From contig MNFJ01000040.1 of assembly GCA_001918155.1 (NCBI GenBank), forward strand, positions 1-51,306: DNA of 51,306 nucleotides, read 5' to 3'. A model generated the notes under the pieces. It was not told where the DNA came from, searched no databases, and saw only the letters and a list, made by a program, of their open reading frames with translations. This document shows, one piece after another, positions 39,629-49,509 of this stretch. This DNA comes from Deltaproteobacteria bacterium 13_1_40CM_4_68_19. GTDB taxonomy: Bacteria > Myxococcota > Myxococcia > Myxococcales > 40CM-4-68-19. A program made the position numbers and the translations under genes. The number at the start of each line of letters is the position of its first letter. The stretch's first letter is position 1.

Positions 39629-42600
39629 TCACACGGCCAGCAGCGCGGCGCGCGCGGGAAGCCCGGTCGCGGCCGTGATCGCGCGGCAGTACAGCTGCAG
39701 CTGGGCCGCGTACTGCGGGTGCGAATCCGGGCGCGCATCGGTCTTGAAGTCCACGATCACCCACTCTCCGCCCTCGCGGAAGGCGAGATCCACCACGCCC
39801 TCGAGCAGCGTGCCGTCTTCGAGCCTGTGCACCACCGGCTCTTCGCGGCGGCAATCCACCGCAGCGGCAGCGCGCCGCAGCAACGGATGCGCCAGCGCCG
39901 CCAACGCCGCGCGGGCGGCAGCGTCCACTTCCTCCGGCGTGGCGCCGACCAGGCGCGCCTGCGCTCGCGCCACGCCACCGACCGCCTCGGGTCCGGCGCG
40001 CAGATCCGTCTCGGCGAGCACGGCGTGCACCAGGCTGCCAAATCGCCGGCCGCGCGGCCGCGAGAAGTCGCGGATCTCCACCGCCGCGAGCTCCACCGGC
40101 TCGCCGGCGACCGCCGGGAGCGAGCGCGCCGTCGCCGTATCGACTCGCAGCGAGGGACGGGCACCCTGCTCGATGGCGGCGCTCCTGCGCTGCTGCCATC
40201 GCTGGTGCGCCTGCGCCGTTGGCCGGGCGGCGCCCTCGTCCACGAGCAGCAAGTCGCGCTCGCGCAGCCAGTTCTCGACTTCGCGCTCGAGCTCGAGCAC
40301 CCGCGGGTCCCACCAGACCACCTCGTGCGCTCCGGACTGCGGCCGGTGAAGCCCCGGTGGTACGGCGAGCACGCCGAACATGCCCTCCGGCCGATCGAGC
40401 ACCGCTTCCTTCCCGAAGGGCGGACATCCCGGCGCCGCGCCCGGCGGTCCTCGCGTCAGCGGAGCCGGATAGATCGCGGCGTTGAGCGGCTCGAGCCATG
40501 CGTCCGGTTCCTCATCGGCGATGGCCGGGACGACGAGCAGATCGCGCGCTCGGGTGGCAGCGACGTAAGCCACGCGCACTCCCTCCTCGCGGTCGCGCTG
40601 CAAAAGCGCCGGCGCGTCGTCCAGCAACTCGGCTGGAGCGCAGCTCGCGAGCGGCATCGCCCAGACCTTGCGTTCGGGATCCACCAGGCGCGAGGGCTTC
40701 CGCGGCGCAGGGGGCGCGCAGGGATCGCAGAGGACCACCACCGGGAACTCCAGCCCCTTCGCCTTGTGGACGCTCATGATGCGGACGCCTTCGGTCCCTT
40801 CCTCGACCACGGCCGCTTCCGCCGCCTCTCCGCGCTCGGCGTCGGAGGCGAGCCGGTCCACGAAGGCGCGGAAGCTGCTCGCGCCGGCGGCCTCGAATCG
40901 CCGGGCCAGCTCCAGCACGCGCAGCACGTTTCCCAGGGCCTGCTCTCCGGCTGGCCGCATGGCGATGCCGGCATGCGCCCGCGTCGCATCGAGCAGGCGC
41001 GAGAGCGTCTCCGCGATCGGCCTGCGGTTGCGGCGCAGATGCAGCTCGCCGAGGAGCGCCAGGGCGTCGAAGACCTCCGCTTCCGCCGCGCCCGCCGCTT
41101 CGGGTCGCTTGCGCAACGGATGCAGCCGCCCGTGGCGCTCGCGGAAGAGCACCAGCGCGTCGTCGCCGAGAGCGAAGAGCGGTCCCTTGAGCGCCGCGAA
41201 TACCGCCAGCTCGTCGTCGGGCGACTCGATGGCGGTGGCGGCCACGCGCATCGCCAGCACCTCCTCGCGCGCGTGGTACGAGCGTCCGCCGACGAGCACG
41301 TGCGGGATCCTCCGCGCCTCGAGAGCGCGGACGTATGCGCGAGTGAGGTCGCCCTCGTAGTTGCGCATGCGCTTGAAGAGAAGGCAGACGTGACGAGCCT
41401 CCACCGGGACCGGCTCCGCCCGATCCCGCTCGCTCACCCGCCAGCCGCTCTTCGTCACCAGCCAGTCGACGAGTGCCGCCACCGCGTCCGGATACGATTG
41501 CTCGATGCGGAAGTTCGCGACCTTCTCGCGCTCGCCATAGATCTTCGGGGCAGGCAGCGCAACCACGGCAGGTTGTCCTTCGAGGTTTCCGCGGAACGGG
41601 TCGAGGGGGACGTAGCTCGCCTGCGTCCCGCCCTGCATCCTCCCTGAAAATCCCGCGTTCACCGCCTGCTGGATGGCAGGAACGGATCGGAAGCTGGTGG
41701 TGAGATGCAGGAGTTCTGCGCCGCCGGCGAGCAAGAGCTGCTTCACGTCCTCGTACAGGGCGATGTCGGCGCGGCGGAACCGGTAGATCGACTGCTTCGG
41801 ATCGCCGACGACGAACAGCTTCCCCGGCGCGGGGCGCGAGTTCCTCCAGCGCGACTCCGCCGGGTCCGCCGAGGCGATCAACAGGAGGATCTCGGCCTGC
41901 AGCGGGTCGGTGTCCTGGAACTCGTCGACCAGGACGTGCGTGAAGCGGCGCGAGAGCTCCGTGCGCACCGAGGCGTCGTCTCGGACCAGGTCCCGGGCCC
42001 GCACGAGCAGATCGAGGAAGTCGAGACATCCGGCGCCGCGCTTGAGGTCCTCGTAAGCGTCGCAGAGCGTTCGCAGCTCCTCGCGCAGGCAGGCGGCGAG
42101 ATCGGCGTCGCAGCGATCGAGGAACGCCTCCAGCTCCGCCTTCACCGCATCGCGGCGGGCGAGGACCGACGCCTTGTCCAGGTCCTTCGCGAACCACTTT
42201 CCGCCTCCTCGCCAGTTCCACAGGCGCCGGCGGCAGAGCTCGTGAAGCTCCGCTTCGAGGCCGTCCAGGTCGCGGGCGCGCATGCTCTCGCGGCGCCGGA
42301 GCTCCGCCACCCAGCGCCCGATGCCCATGACCGACTGCGCCGCCCAGTCGTCCGGACGCTGCGCTCTCGCGGCCAGTTCGCCGATCTCCGAGAGGCGCGC
42401 GACGATCTGCTGCAGCCCGGCCTCACGGTCGAACGCGTCCCGGCGCCAGGCGCCCGAGAAGTCGCGATGCTCGGAAAGGTCCCGCCCCGCCTGCCGGAGC
42501 AGCTCGCGCGGCGCCGGCTCCCCGGGGCGCAGCTTGCGCCGCAGCAGCCTGCGCACCCCTTCCGGCGGATCGGCGATGGCCCGTTGGAACCAGGCGTCGA

Positions 42601-43021
42601 ACGCCTGATCGAACAGGCGGTCCTGCTCTTCGCCGGCGGCGATCTCGAAGACGGGATCGACCCGCGCCTCGATCGGCCGTTCCCGCAACAGGTCGGCGCA
42701 GAAGGAGTGGATGGTGCCGATGGGCGCCGCCTCCAGCCGTTCCAGCGCTCCGGTCAAGCGATCGCGCTCCTCGGAGCCGGCGCCGCTGCGCGCCGTCTCC
42801 AGCTCGGAGCGCAAGCGCAGCTTCATCTCGCCGGCGGCCAGGTCGGTGAAGGTCACCGAAAGGATCCGGTCGAGCGTGGTTCGGCCGCTGCGCACCAGGG
42901 CGACGATGCGCGCCACCAGCTCGGTCGTCTTCCCGGTGCCGGCGGCGGCCTCCACGATCAGCGACGCGTCGAGATCGCCCCGGATGCGATCGCGGGTGGC
43001 CTGGTCGGCGAGCGCCCTCAT
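39629..43021 (-). CDS. addA: AddA-type helicase-nuclease (UvrD family with C-terminal nuclease)
   Basis: A 1130-residue helicase-nuclease subunit of the AddAB/RecBCD type, which processes DNA double-strand breaks for recombination. Walker A is AAAGTGKTTELV (G28-T33), Walker B is DEFQDTDPLQ, FVVGDPKQSIYRFRRAD is motif III/IV, and MSVHKAKGLEFPVVVL and YVAATRARDLL are motifs V/VI. The C-terminal RecB-type nuclease shows EWVIVDFKTD and QYAAQLQLYCRA. Length and order fit AddA. ATG 43021 overlaps the stop of the addB-like gene by four bases (ATGA), so the two subunits are co-translated. Confidence 0.92.
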   Translation of the reverse strand: MRALADQATRDRIRGDLDASLIVEAAAGTGKTTELVARIVALVRSGRTTLDRILSVTFTDLAAGEMKLRLRSELETARSGAGSEERDRLTGALERLEAAPIGTIHSFCADLLRERPIEARVDPVFEIAAGEEQDRLFDQAFDAWFQRAIADPPEGVRRLLRRKLRPGEPAPRELLRQAGRDLSEHRDFSGAWRRDAFDREAGLQQIVARLSEIGELAARAQRPDDWAAQSVMGIGRWVAELRRRESMRARDLDGLEAELHELCRRRLWNWRGGGKWFAKDLDKASVLARRDAVKAELEAFLDRCDADLAACLREELRTLCDAYEDLKRGAGCLDFLDLLVRARDLVRDDASVRTELSRRFTHVLVDEFQDTDPLQAEILLLIASADPAESRWRNSRPAPGKLFVVGDPKQSIYRFRRADIALYEDVKQLLLAGGAELLHLTTSFRSVPAIQQAVNAGFSGRMQGGTQASYVPLDPFRGNLEGQPAVVALPAPKIYGEREKVANFRIEQSYPDAVAALVDWLVTKSGWRVSERDRAEPVPVEARHVCLLFKRMRNYEGDLTRAYVRALEARRIPHVLVGGRSYHAREEVLAMRVAATAIESPDDELAVFAALKGPLFALGDDALVLFRERHGRLHPLRKRPEAAGAAEAEVFDALALLGELHLRRNRRPIAETLSRLLDATRAHAGIAMRPAGEQALGNVLRVLELARRFEAAGASSFRAFVDRLASDAERGEAAEAAVVEEGTEGVRIMSVHKAKGLEFPVVVLCDPCAPPAPRKPSRLVDPERKVWAMPLASCAPAELLDDAPALLQRDREEGVRVAYVAATRARDLLVVPAIADEEPDAWLEPLNAAIYPAPLTRGPPGAAPGCPPFGKEAVLDRPEGMFGVLAVPPGLHRPQSGAHEVVWWDPRVLELEREVENWLRERDLLLVDEGAARPTAQAHQRWQQRRSAAIEQGARPSLRVDTATARSLPAVAGEPVELAAVEIRDFSRPRGRRFGSLVHAVLAETDLRAGPEAVGGVARAQARLVGATPEEVDAAARAALAALAHPLLRRAAAAVDCRREEPVVHRLEDGTLLEGVVDLAFREGGEWVIVDFKTDARPDSHPQYAAQLQLYCRAITAATGLPARAALLAV

Positions 43022-46000
43022 GGCATCCCCCGCAGCTGCACCAGCGGCGCGAGCGCGTCGGCCGGCTTGCGCCGGGTCCGGGCCCATTCCGACGGTCCGC
43101 ACACCGCGAGGTAGTCGCAGCGGCCGCACTCGCGCTCGTCCCGAGGAGCCGCCGGAAGAAAACCCTGCGCGATGGCATCGCCGATGGTCTTCGCCAGCTG
43201 CTGCACGCTGCCGCGCGCGGTGGCGTCGAGGGCCACGGGAACCGAGGTGAAGTCGCCCCCGTACGTGCAGTAGTAGAGCCGGCCGTCCTCCACGCGCGTC
43301 CCCGGGAACAGCTTCTCCAGCGCGAGGGCGTAGAGCGCGGGCTGCAGCGTGGCGCCGCCGCCGATCACGGTCCCCTTCTGCGCCCAGGCTTTGCCGGTCT
43401 TGTGATCGGTCGCGCGCAGCGCGCCGTCGGGCGCTCGCTCGACCAGATCGATCGAGCCGCGCAACCGGATGCCCTCGTCCAGCAGGACCGGCTCCCGGCT
43501 GCTGTGCGGGTCGCGCTGCGACATCTCGGGCAGCCCGAACGAGAGCTCGAAGCGCCACGGCGCCCACCCCGGCTCCTCGCTCATCCGGCGTAGCCACTCG
43601 CGCAGGTCGATCTTCACGCCAGCGATGCAGTCCTTCCAGACGCGCTCGATGGCGGGCGCCAGATCGTCCTCCCACCGCCGTGCCACCCGATCCACCACCG
43701 CCTCCAGCCGCAGCTGCGCGGCGGGAAGGTCCCTGATGGGCACTTCGCCCGCTTCCGACAGCTCCCGGAGCAGCTCGTACTGCGCTTCGTGGATGAGCGA
43801 GCCGCGCGAGAGCGGATCGATCTCGTCGATCCCTTCCGGGACCTCGCGCGGCGCGAGCCGGTGGATGGCCTGGAGGACGAACTTGTAAGGACAAGCCGCG
43901 TAGTTCTGCAGCGCCGTCGGCGAATAGGATCGCGCGACCGGCTGATGCGCCTGCATCGCCTGGAGAGCGGCTGCTGTGGGCTGGACGAGCCCGTCCGCGG
44001 GCGTCCAGCGGCGCAGTCCGCGCCGCGCCCGGCTCCTCAGGGCGCGGCTGAGGTGCGGATTCGCCGCCAGCAGATACGCCGCCGTCCCTTTGCTCGCCTT
44101 CGGGTCCTGCAGCGCGCTCGCCAGAAGCGCCAGATCGTGCTCGGCCTCGTCGATGGCGTCCGCCGCCTCCCGGGGAGCGGGCCAGCCGGCCCGGGTCCGC
44201 AGCGCCTGCTCTGCCCGCCGGGCGAGGTCAGCGAACCCGGGCAACGTGCCTTCGGCGGCGCGAACGACTTCCAGGCCATAGAACGACGGAACGCGGGCAC
44301 GCCCTTGCGAGAGATCGATCCGCGGCCAGGAGAGAACGAGCTTGCCGCGGGCGGCGCCGACCGCGAGCCTCAGCGCGAGCCGCTCGGCGGCGATCCGATC
44401 CTCGGAGGTCTCCAACTCCGCCAGCGGACGCCGCTCCTCGTCGCGAAGCAGCGGATCTTCCATGACTTTCTGAGGGAAGAGCTTCTCCGCCAGGCCGGGT
44501 ACGAACACGCTGTCGAACGACAGCCCGCGCGCGGCGGCGACCGGCGCGATGAACACCTTCCCGTGGCGCTTGCCGGGCGGCGGTACGGAGAGCTCCGTGA
44601 GACGGCGCCCGAGGACCACGCGCACTTCGCCCAGGGAGACAGGGCCGACCGGTCCCATCGGGGCGAGCTCGGCCAGAAGCGACAGCACGCGCGCAGGCTC
44701 GCGGAGCGCGCGGGTGGCAAGGGCGGTGAGAGGGTCGATCCAGCCCGCCCAGGTCGCGCTCGCCGGCAGGGCAGCGAGAGCGTCCAGCAGCGGCAGCGCG
44801 AACTCGCGCAGCGCCGCCAGGTCGGCCAGCTCGCGCTCCATCCGCTGCGCTCTTGCTTCGTCTTCGGCGAAAGCGGCGAGCGTCGCGCGCAGCTGCGCTT
44901 CGAGCCCGTCCAGCCTGCGCTTCCAGCGCTGCCGGCCTCCGATCACGGCCGCGTCGATGAGGAGCTGCTCCCAGCGCCAGGGAGCGCGCAACGCTCCGGC
45001 GACGACCGGCGCGTCCAGGTCGGCCGGTGGTCCCGGCTCCGCCGCCGGAGCCGGCTCGGCGGCGGGTCGCGCCGTCAACTCCGAGTCAGGCGGTACCCAG
45101 CGATCTCCGGAAGGCGGCGCGTCCGGCGGCGCTCCGGACACCGCCTGCGGCACTTCGCCAAGGCTCAGGTACTCCGCGAACCTGCGCGCGGAAAGGCCGT
45201 CGGCAGCGCAGGCGAGCAGCGCGAGGAAGGCCCGCCCGGCGGGATTCGGCTGCTGCGTACCCGAGGCGAAATGGGCGGGGATGCCGGCGCGCGCGAAGGC
45301 CTCTTCGAGGAGCGGACGGTATTGGCCTGGCGCGCGGAGCAGGACCGCCATCCGGTCGAAGGGAATGCCGCGCTCCGCCTCGCGTCGGACCAGCCGCGCG
45401 ATCTCCACGCACTCCCGGCTCTCACCAGGCGCGGAGAGCAGAAGAACGTCGTCGCCCAAGGGCGGCATCGCGTCCGTTCCCTCCACGAACAGGCGCTGTT
45501 GCACGCGGGCGAGAGACGTCGTGGCGGGCTCCGCGAGCGGGCGCGCCGCGGTCCCGAGGGCGCGCGCGATGCGCACCGCATCGGCCGATGGGGCCACTGC
45601 GAGCACAGGCCCCCGCAACCGGGCGACGAACCGCTCTTCGAGCGTGGCGCGCAGGGGCAGATCGAGGAGCAGCGCGGGCAGATCGAGCAGCGGCGAGTCC
45701 GCTTCCAGCGCGAGCCGGAAGACGCCGGCGCGGTCGGCGAGCGCCGCCTGCCGGAGCTCGGCCTCGTACGCGTCGAGGACGCGACCGAGGTCGCCAACCG
45801 GCCGGGCTCCGGAGAGCCGCAGCTCCTGGATGGTGCGCGACAGGGCGCGGGGAAGGCCGGGCTGAGCGGCGACGGCATCGAGCTTTCCCAGGCGCCCGCG
45901 GAGCTGATGGACCACCCGCGCGCACACCGCTTCGACGCCGAGCGGCGACAGCGGCGAGAGGCCGCGCGCGGACATCGCTTGCGCCGCGACCGCAGCCGCG

Positions 46001-46194
46001 AGCCGGCCCAGCGTGAATCGCTGCCAGCCGAACGCGGCGCCCGCGGCGGTCGCCGCAGTCCGCACTACCTCCGCCGCGGCCTCCTGCGTGGCGCCGACCA
46101 CGAGCGCCCGCCCCGCCGGCCCGCGCTTGCGGAGCCATTCCCCGGCGAGCTCGAGCCTGCTCGACGCAGCTGCGGATGTGACCAGCTCCCTCAC
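43018..46194 (-). CDS. addB: AddB-type exonuclease subunit with Fe-S nuclease and no Walker A motif
   Basis: A 1058-residue partner of AddA. The C-terminal PD-(D/E)XK nuclease shows SYSPTALQNYAACPYKF, GSLIHEAQYELL, LRATDHKTGKAW and, at the end, ECGRCDYLAVCG, so the Cys set (first C in YAAC, then CxxC and a further C) fits the AddB iron-sulfur cluster. The N-terminal helicase-like region (RGPAGRALVVGATQEAAAEVV) has no GxxGxGKT, so ATPase activity is doubtful, as in some other AddB homologues. GTG 46194 starts the gene, and its stop overlaps the addA start. It is divergent from the rhomboid gene, with 65 bases between them. Confidence 0.88.
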   Translation of the reverse strand: MRELVTSAAASSRLELAGEWLRKRGPAGRALVVGATQEAAAEVVRTAATAAGAAFGWQRFTLGRLAAAVAAQAMSARGLSPLSPLGVEAVCARVVHQLRGRLGKLDAVAAQPGLPRALSRTIQELRLSGARPVGDLGRVLDAYEAELRQAALADRAGVFRLALEADSPLLDLPALLLDLPLRATLEERFVARLRGPVLAVAPSADAVRIARALGTAARPLAEPATTSLARVQQRLFVEGTDAMPPLGDDVLLLSAPGESRECVEIARLVRREAERGIPFDRMAVLLRAPGQYRPLLEEAFARAGIPAHFASGTQQPNPAGRAFLALLACAADGLSARRFAEYLSLGEVPQAVSGAPPDAPPSGDRWVPPDSELTARPAAEPAPAAEPGPPADLDAPVVAGALRAPWRWEQLLIDAAVIGGRQRWKRRLDGLEAQLRATLAAFAEDEARAQRMERELADLAALREFALPLLDALAALPASATWAGWIDPLTALATRALREPARVLSLLAELAPMGPVGPVSLGEVRVVLGRRLTELSVPPPGKRHGKVFIAPVAAARGLSFDSVFVPGLAEKLFPQKVMEDPLLRDEERRPLAELETSEDRIAAERLALRLAVGAARGKLVLSWPRIDLSQGRARVPSFYGLEVVRAAEGTLPGFADLARRAEQALRTRAGWPAPREAADAIDEAEHDLALLASALQDPKASKGTAAYLLAANPHLSRALRSRARRGLRRWTPADGLVQPTAAALQAMQAHQPVARSYSPTALQNYAACPYKFVLQAIHRLAPREVPEGIDEIDPLSRGSLIHEAQYELLRELSEAGEVPIRDLPAAQLRLEAVVDRVARRWEDDLAPAIERVWKDCIAGVKIDLREWLRRMSEEPGWAPWRFELSFGLPEMSQRDPHSSREPVLLDEGIRLRGSIDLVERAPDGALRATDHKTGKAWAQKGTVIGGGATLQPALYALALEKLFPGTRVEDGRLYYCTYGGDFTSVPVALDATARGSVQQLAKTIGDAIAQGFLPAAPRDERECGRCDYLAVCGPSEWARTRRKPADALAPLVQLRGMP

Positions 46195-46259
46195 AGCCGC
46201 ACAGCCTACCCCAAGCGTCCGACATTCCCCGCGACGTTCTGTTTTGCGACAGTTGCGCC

Positions 46260-48134
46260 ATGCTGCTCTTCCCGGTGCGCGTCGAGGACGCAGAGGTGGA
46301 CCGCGTCCCCGCGGTATCCATCGGCATCGCCGCCGCCTGCGCAGCCGCGTTCCTGCTCACCTGGGTGGCGCCGAGGAACCCGGACGGCATGCGCGCCGAT
46401 GGCTTCCGGGAGATTCTCCGGTACTACGAGGAGCACCCGTATCTGGCGGTCCAGCCGCGGTTCGTCTACGACTATCTGCGTCCCGAGGCGCGGGCGACCA
46501 TCGAGCAGATGCACGAGAAGGCGCCGGTCACCGTCGACGAAGCGACCCGCGCGCTCGAGCAGACTCATCTCGACTCGCTGATCGAGGACTTCGCGGTCGC
46601 GGCGGAGGCGTCCCCGATGCGCCGGCTGGGCCTGGTCCCGGCGCGGGGACTTCTGCAGCCCGGTTGGCTCACGCACATGTTCCTGCACTTCGGATGGATG
46701 CACATCCTCGGGAACATGTTCTTCTTCTACCTGGTCGGGCCCCTGCTGGAGGATCTCTGGGGACGCCGCTTCTTCGGCGCCTTCTACCTCGCGGGCGGGA
46801 TGATGGCCGCGCTCGCGCACTTCGGGATCGACCCGCGATCGCCCGTGCTGATGGCGGGCGCCTCGGGCGCGGTCGCCGCCTGCATGGGCGCGTTCAGCTA
46901 CCGGTGCGCCAGCAAGCGCATCCGCATGGCGTACATGATCGGGTGGGTCCGGCGAGGCACGTTCCTGATCCCTGCCTGGCTGTGGGGCGGTTTCTGGTTC
47001 GCCGGAGAGGTGTTCAGCCTCGTGAGCCACTCGAGCGAGGGCGTGGCGGTGATGGCGCACATCGGGGGGGTTCTCTTCGGATTCGGGGCCGCCACTCTCG
47101 TCGACAAGAGCGGGTACGAAGCGCGTGCGCTGGCGCCCGCCGTGCAGGAGAAGACCACCTGGACGCAGCATCCCTCCACCGAGCTGGCCCGGGCAGCGCT
47201 CGACCGCGGCGATCAGCGCGCCGCCGCCGAGGCTTACCGGACGGTATTGCGCGAGCACCCGCTCGATCGGGAGGCGGCGATCGGCCTGGCGCGCATCGAG
47301 CAGGATCCTGCCCCTGCGATCCCGCTCCTGCAAAATCTCGCGGTGAGGGGCGACCTGGGCCAGGCATGGATCATGGCGCTCGAGCTCGGCTCGGCGTTCG
47401 ATCCCGATCGGCTGCCGGACAAGCTCGCCTACCAGCTCGCTGGCGCCACGGAAGCCGCTTCCGATGCGGGCGACCTTCCCGCCCAGCTCGAGGCGGCCAT
47501 CGGGCGCCGGAAGGGCCCGCTCGCGGCCAAGGCGCTGCTCCGGGCCGCAAAGCGATGTTTCGCTGCCGGCCGCGACGGCGAAGGGCAGGCGCACCTCGAC
47601 GCTGCGCGTGCGCTGCCGGATCTCGCGCCTGGGATGCTGGCCCAGATCGACGCCGCCCGCGGGTCCGGCGGCCGCCCCGCGAGCGTGCCCTCCGCGCCGC
47701 CGCCCCCGGACGGAGCGGGTAGGGCGGTGCGCGTCCTCGCCTGCCGGCTCGTCGATCTCGCGGAGGACGCGCTTCACGTCGGGTTGGCGTCGGGAGAGAC
47801 GCGCCGGGTGGACTTCAACCGCCTGGTCGGCGTGGCCGCGGGCGTCGTTGCGAGCGCGCAGGGCGCCGCCATCCTCACTGACTTCATCGTCAGCTGGGGA
47901 GCGAGCGGCGAGGTCCCCGCCGCGATCCGCATCTCCGGCAACCAGCTGGGACTTTCATCGCTCTTCCCGGGGGTGCCCGCGAAGGAAGCGTACGCGAAGT
48001 TCCTCGGGCATGTCCTGGCCCGTACCGCGGGCACGCCTCTGCCCAGCAGAGAGGCGCTCGCGAAGGGCGAGTATCCGCGGTTTCCGACTGTGGACGCCCT
48101 GAACGCTGCGTTCTACCGGAACGCGCGGGGCTGA
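46260..48134 (+). CDS. Rhomboid intramembrane protease with long N-terminal insertion and C-terminal TPR-like region
   Basis: A 624-residue protein. The rhomboid core is clear: HMFLHFGWMHILGNMFFFYLVG, then the catalytic Ser in MAGASGAVAACMG and catalytic His in VMAHIGGVLFGFG. Between the first helix (residues about 18-38) and the core lies about 100 residues of charged sequence, more than in usual rhomboids. After residue 285 the protein is soluble, with TPR-like helix pairs (AALDRGDQRAAAEAYRTVLREHP, RCFAAGRDGEGQAHLDAA) and a C-terminal domain (residues about 490-624). Rhomboids cleave membrane proteins within the bilayer; the extensions may recruit substrates. ATG 46260 starts 65 bases from the divergent addB start. 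Confidence 0.9.
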   Translation: MLLFPVRVEDAEVDRVPAVSIGIAAACAAAFLLTWVAPRNPDGMRADGFREILRYYEEHPYLAVQPRFVYDYLRPEARATIEQMHEKAPVTVDEATRALEQTHLDSLIEDFAVAAEASPMRRLGLVPARGLLQPGWLTHMFLHFGWMHILGNMFFFYLVGPLLEDLWGRRFFGAFYLAGGMMAALAHFGIDPRSPVLMAGASGAVAACMGAFSYRCASKRIRMAYMIGWVRRGTFLIPAWLWGGFWFAGEVFSLVSHSSEGVAVMAHIGGVLFGFGAATLVDKSGYEARALAPAVQEKTTWTQHPSTELARAALDRGDQRAAAEAYRTVLREHPLDREAAIGLARIEQDPAPAIPLLQNLAVRGDLGQAWIMALELGSAFDPDRLPDKLAYQLAGATEAASDAGDLPAQLEAAIGRRKGPLAAKALLRAAKRCFAAGRDGEGQAHLDAARALPDLAPGMLAQIDAARGSGGRPASVPSAPPPPDGAGRAVRVLACRLVDLAEDALHVGLASGETRRVDFNRLVGVAAGVVASAQGAAILTDFIVSWGASGEVPAAIRISGNQLGLSSLFPGVPAKEAYAKFLGHVLARTAGTPLPSREALAKGEYPRFPTVDALNAAFYRNARG

Positions 48135-48173
48135 ACGGGCGTGCGCTCCTGGTCGCATCGACCGGGGGAAGGC

Positions 48174-48187
48174 CGGTCGGCCGACCG
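48174..48187. promoter_or_regulatory. 14-bp palindrome upstream of the efflux operon
   Basis: CGGTCGGCCGACCG is a perfect 14-base palindrome, 104 bases upstream of the emrA-like start and 39 bases after the rhomboid stop. It could be a regulator site (TetR- or MarR-type operators are palindromic) or a hairpin that ends the rhomboid transcript. GC-only palindromes are more likely by chance in this DNA. The rest of 48135-48291 shows no gene. Confidence 0.3.
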
Positions 48188-48291
48188 CTCGAGAACCCCT
48201 GTCATTGGACCGACATCCTCCGTAGGGGTACGCCTCCGAATCGGCGACGCAGTGCGGAGCATCCAGGGCGCGGCCAGGAGAATCGATCGAA

Positions 48292-49509
48292 ATGTCAGAA
48301 CAGCAGCTCGAAGAAGGGCGGCGCCAGGGCAACGGCGGGGCGCGCTCCGAGCAGCGGCCCGAGCTGGACGCGCCCGCCGAACCGGCGAAAAAGTCGCGCA
48401 TGCGGCTGCGGGTCGGTCTTGGTCTCGCCGTCGTGGCCGTGGTGGCGCTCCTCTGGTGGCTGCACGCGCGCAAGTTCGAGGACACCGACGACGCTCAGGT
48501 GGATGGCTACATCACCGCCGTGTCGTCGCGCGTCCCCGGCACGGTGGTGCGCGTGCTGGTGGAGGACAACCAGGCCGTGAAGAAGGGCGACCTGCTGGTC
48601 GAGCTGGACACCGCCGACCTCGAGGTCGCCGTCGCGCAGGCGGGCGCCGCCGCGGCGCAGGCGGAGGCGGCGGTTGCGGAGGAGCAGCCCTCGGTTTCCA
48701 TCACGGCCACCTCGAACCGCGCGACGGTGAAGTCGGCGGAAGACGAGGTGGCGAACACGGAAGCCGATCTGGAAGCCGCGCGACGCGAGCTCGATCAAGC
48801 GCTCGCCACCAACCGCTTCGCGCAGCAGCAGCAGGAGCGCGCGGCACAGCTCCTCGCATCGAATACGGTCCCGCAGGCGGAATTCGACCAGCGCTCGAGC
48901 GCCGCGGACGTGGCGCTCGCGGCAGTGGCGTCGGCGCAGAAGCGCGTGGATCAGCGGCGGGCGCGTCTGCAGACGGCGCAGGCCCGCCTGGTGGAGGCGC
49001 GCTCCAATGCTCCGCGGCAGCTGGTCGCGCGCGAGGCCGGTCTGTCGGTGCGGCAGGCGAACCTCGAGCTGGCACGGGCGCAGCTCCGGCAGGCGCAGCT
49101 GAACCTCGGCTATGCGAAGGTGGTGGCGCCGGTGGACGGAATCATCGGCAAGCGTTCGGTGAACGTGGGCGATCGCGTGCAGCCCGGGCAGCAGCTGATG
49201 TCGCTGACCCAGAACGGCGAGCTGTGGGTGACGGCGAACTTCCGGGAAACGCAGATCGAGCGGATGCAGCAGGGGCAACAGGCGAGCGTCCACGTCGATG
49301 CGATCGACCGCGATTACGAGGGCGTCGTCGACAGCTTCGCGGGCGCGACCGGGTCCCGCTACAGCCTGCTGCCGCCGGAGAACGCCAGCGGCAACTACGT
49401 GAAAGTGGTCCAGCGCATTCCCGTCCGCATCAAGCTCCGGTCTGGTCAAGCGGAGATGGAGCGCTTGCGCCCGGGCATGTCGGCCGAGCCGAAGGTCCGC
49501 GTTCGATGA
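48292..49509 (+). CDS. emrA: HlyD/EmrA-family efflux adaptor
   Basis: A 405-residue periplasmic membrane-fusion protein. A charged cytoplasmic N-terminus (1-40) is followed by one membrane helix (VGLGLAVVAVVALLWWL, about 41-58). The HlyD barrel-sandwich starts at DTDDAQVDGYITAVSSR, a typical EmrA signature, then VSSRVPGTVVRVLVEDNQ, a long coiled-coil alpha hairpin (residues about 95-255, repeated Ala/Gln/Arg heptads), a return lipoyl motif (VVAPVDGIIGKRSVNVGD) and a beta-barrel end. It would bridge the EmrB-type transporter to the outer membrane. ATG 48292 has AGGAG at 48276-48280; its stop overlaps the emrB start (ATGA). Confidence 0.92.
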   Translation: MSEQQLEEGRRQGNGGARSEQRPELDAPAEPAKKSRMRLRVGLGLAVVAVVALLWWLHARKFEDTDDAQVDGYITAVSSRVPGTVVRVLVEDNQAVKKGDLLVELDTADLEVAVAQAGAAAAQAEAAVAEEQPSVSITATSNRATVKSAEDEVANTEADLEAARRELDQALATNRFAQQQQERAAQLLASNTVPQAEFDQRSSAADVALAAVASAQKRVDQRRARLQTAQARLVEARSNAPRQLVAREAGLSVRQANLELARAQLRQAQLNLGYAKVVAPVDGIIGKRSVNVGDRVQPGQQLMSLTQNGELWVTANFRETQIERMQQGQQASVHVDAIDRDYEGVVDSFAGATGSRYSLLPPENASGNYVKVVQRIPVRIKLRSGQAEMERLRPGMSAEPKVRVR

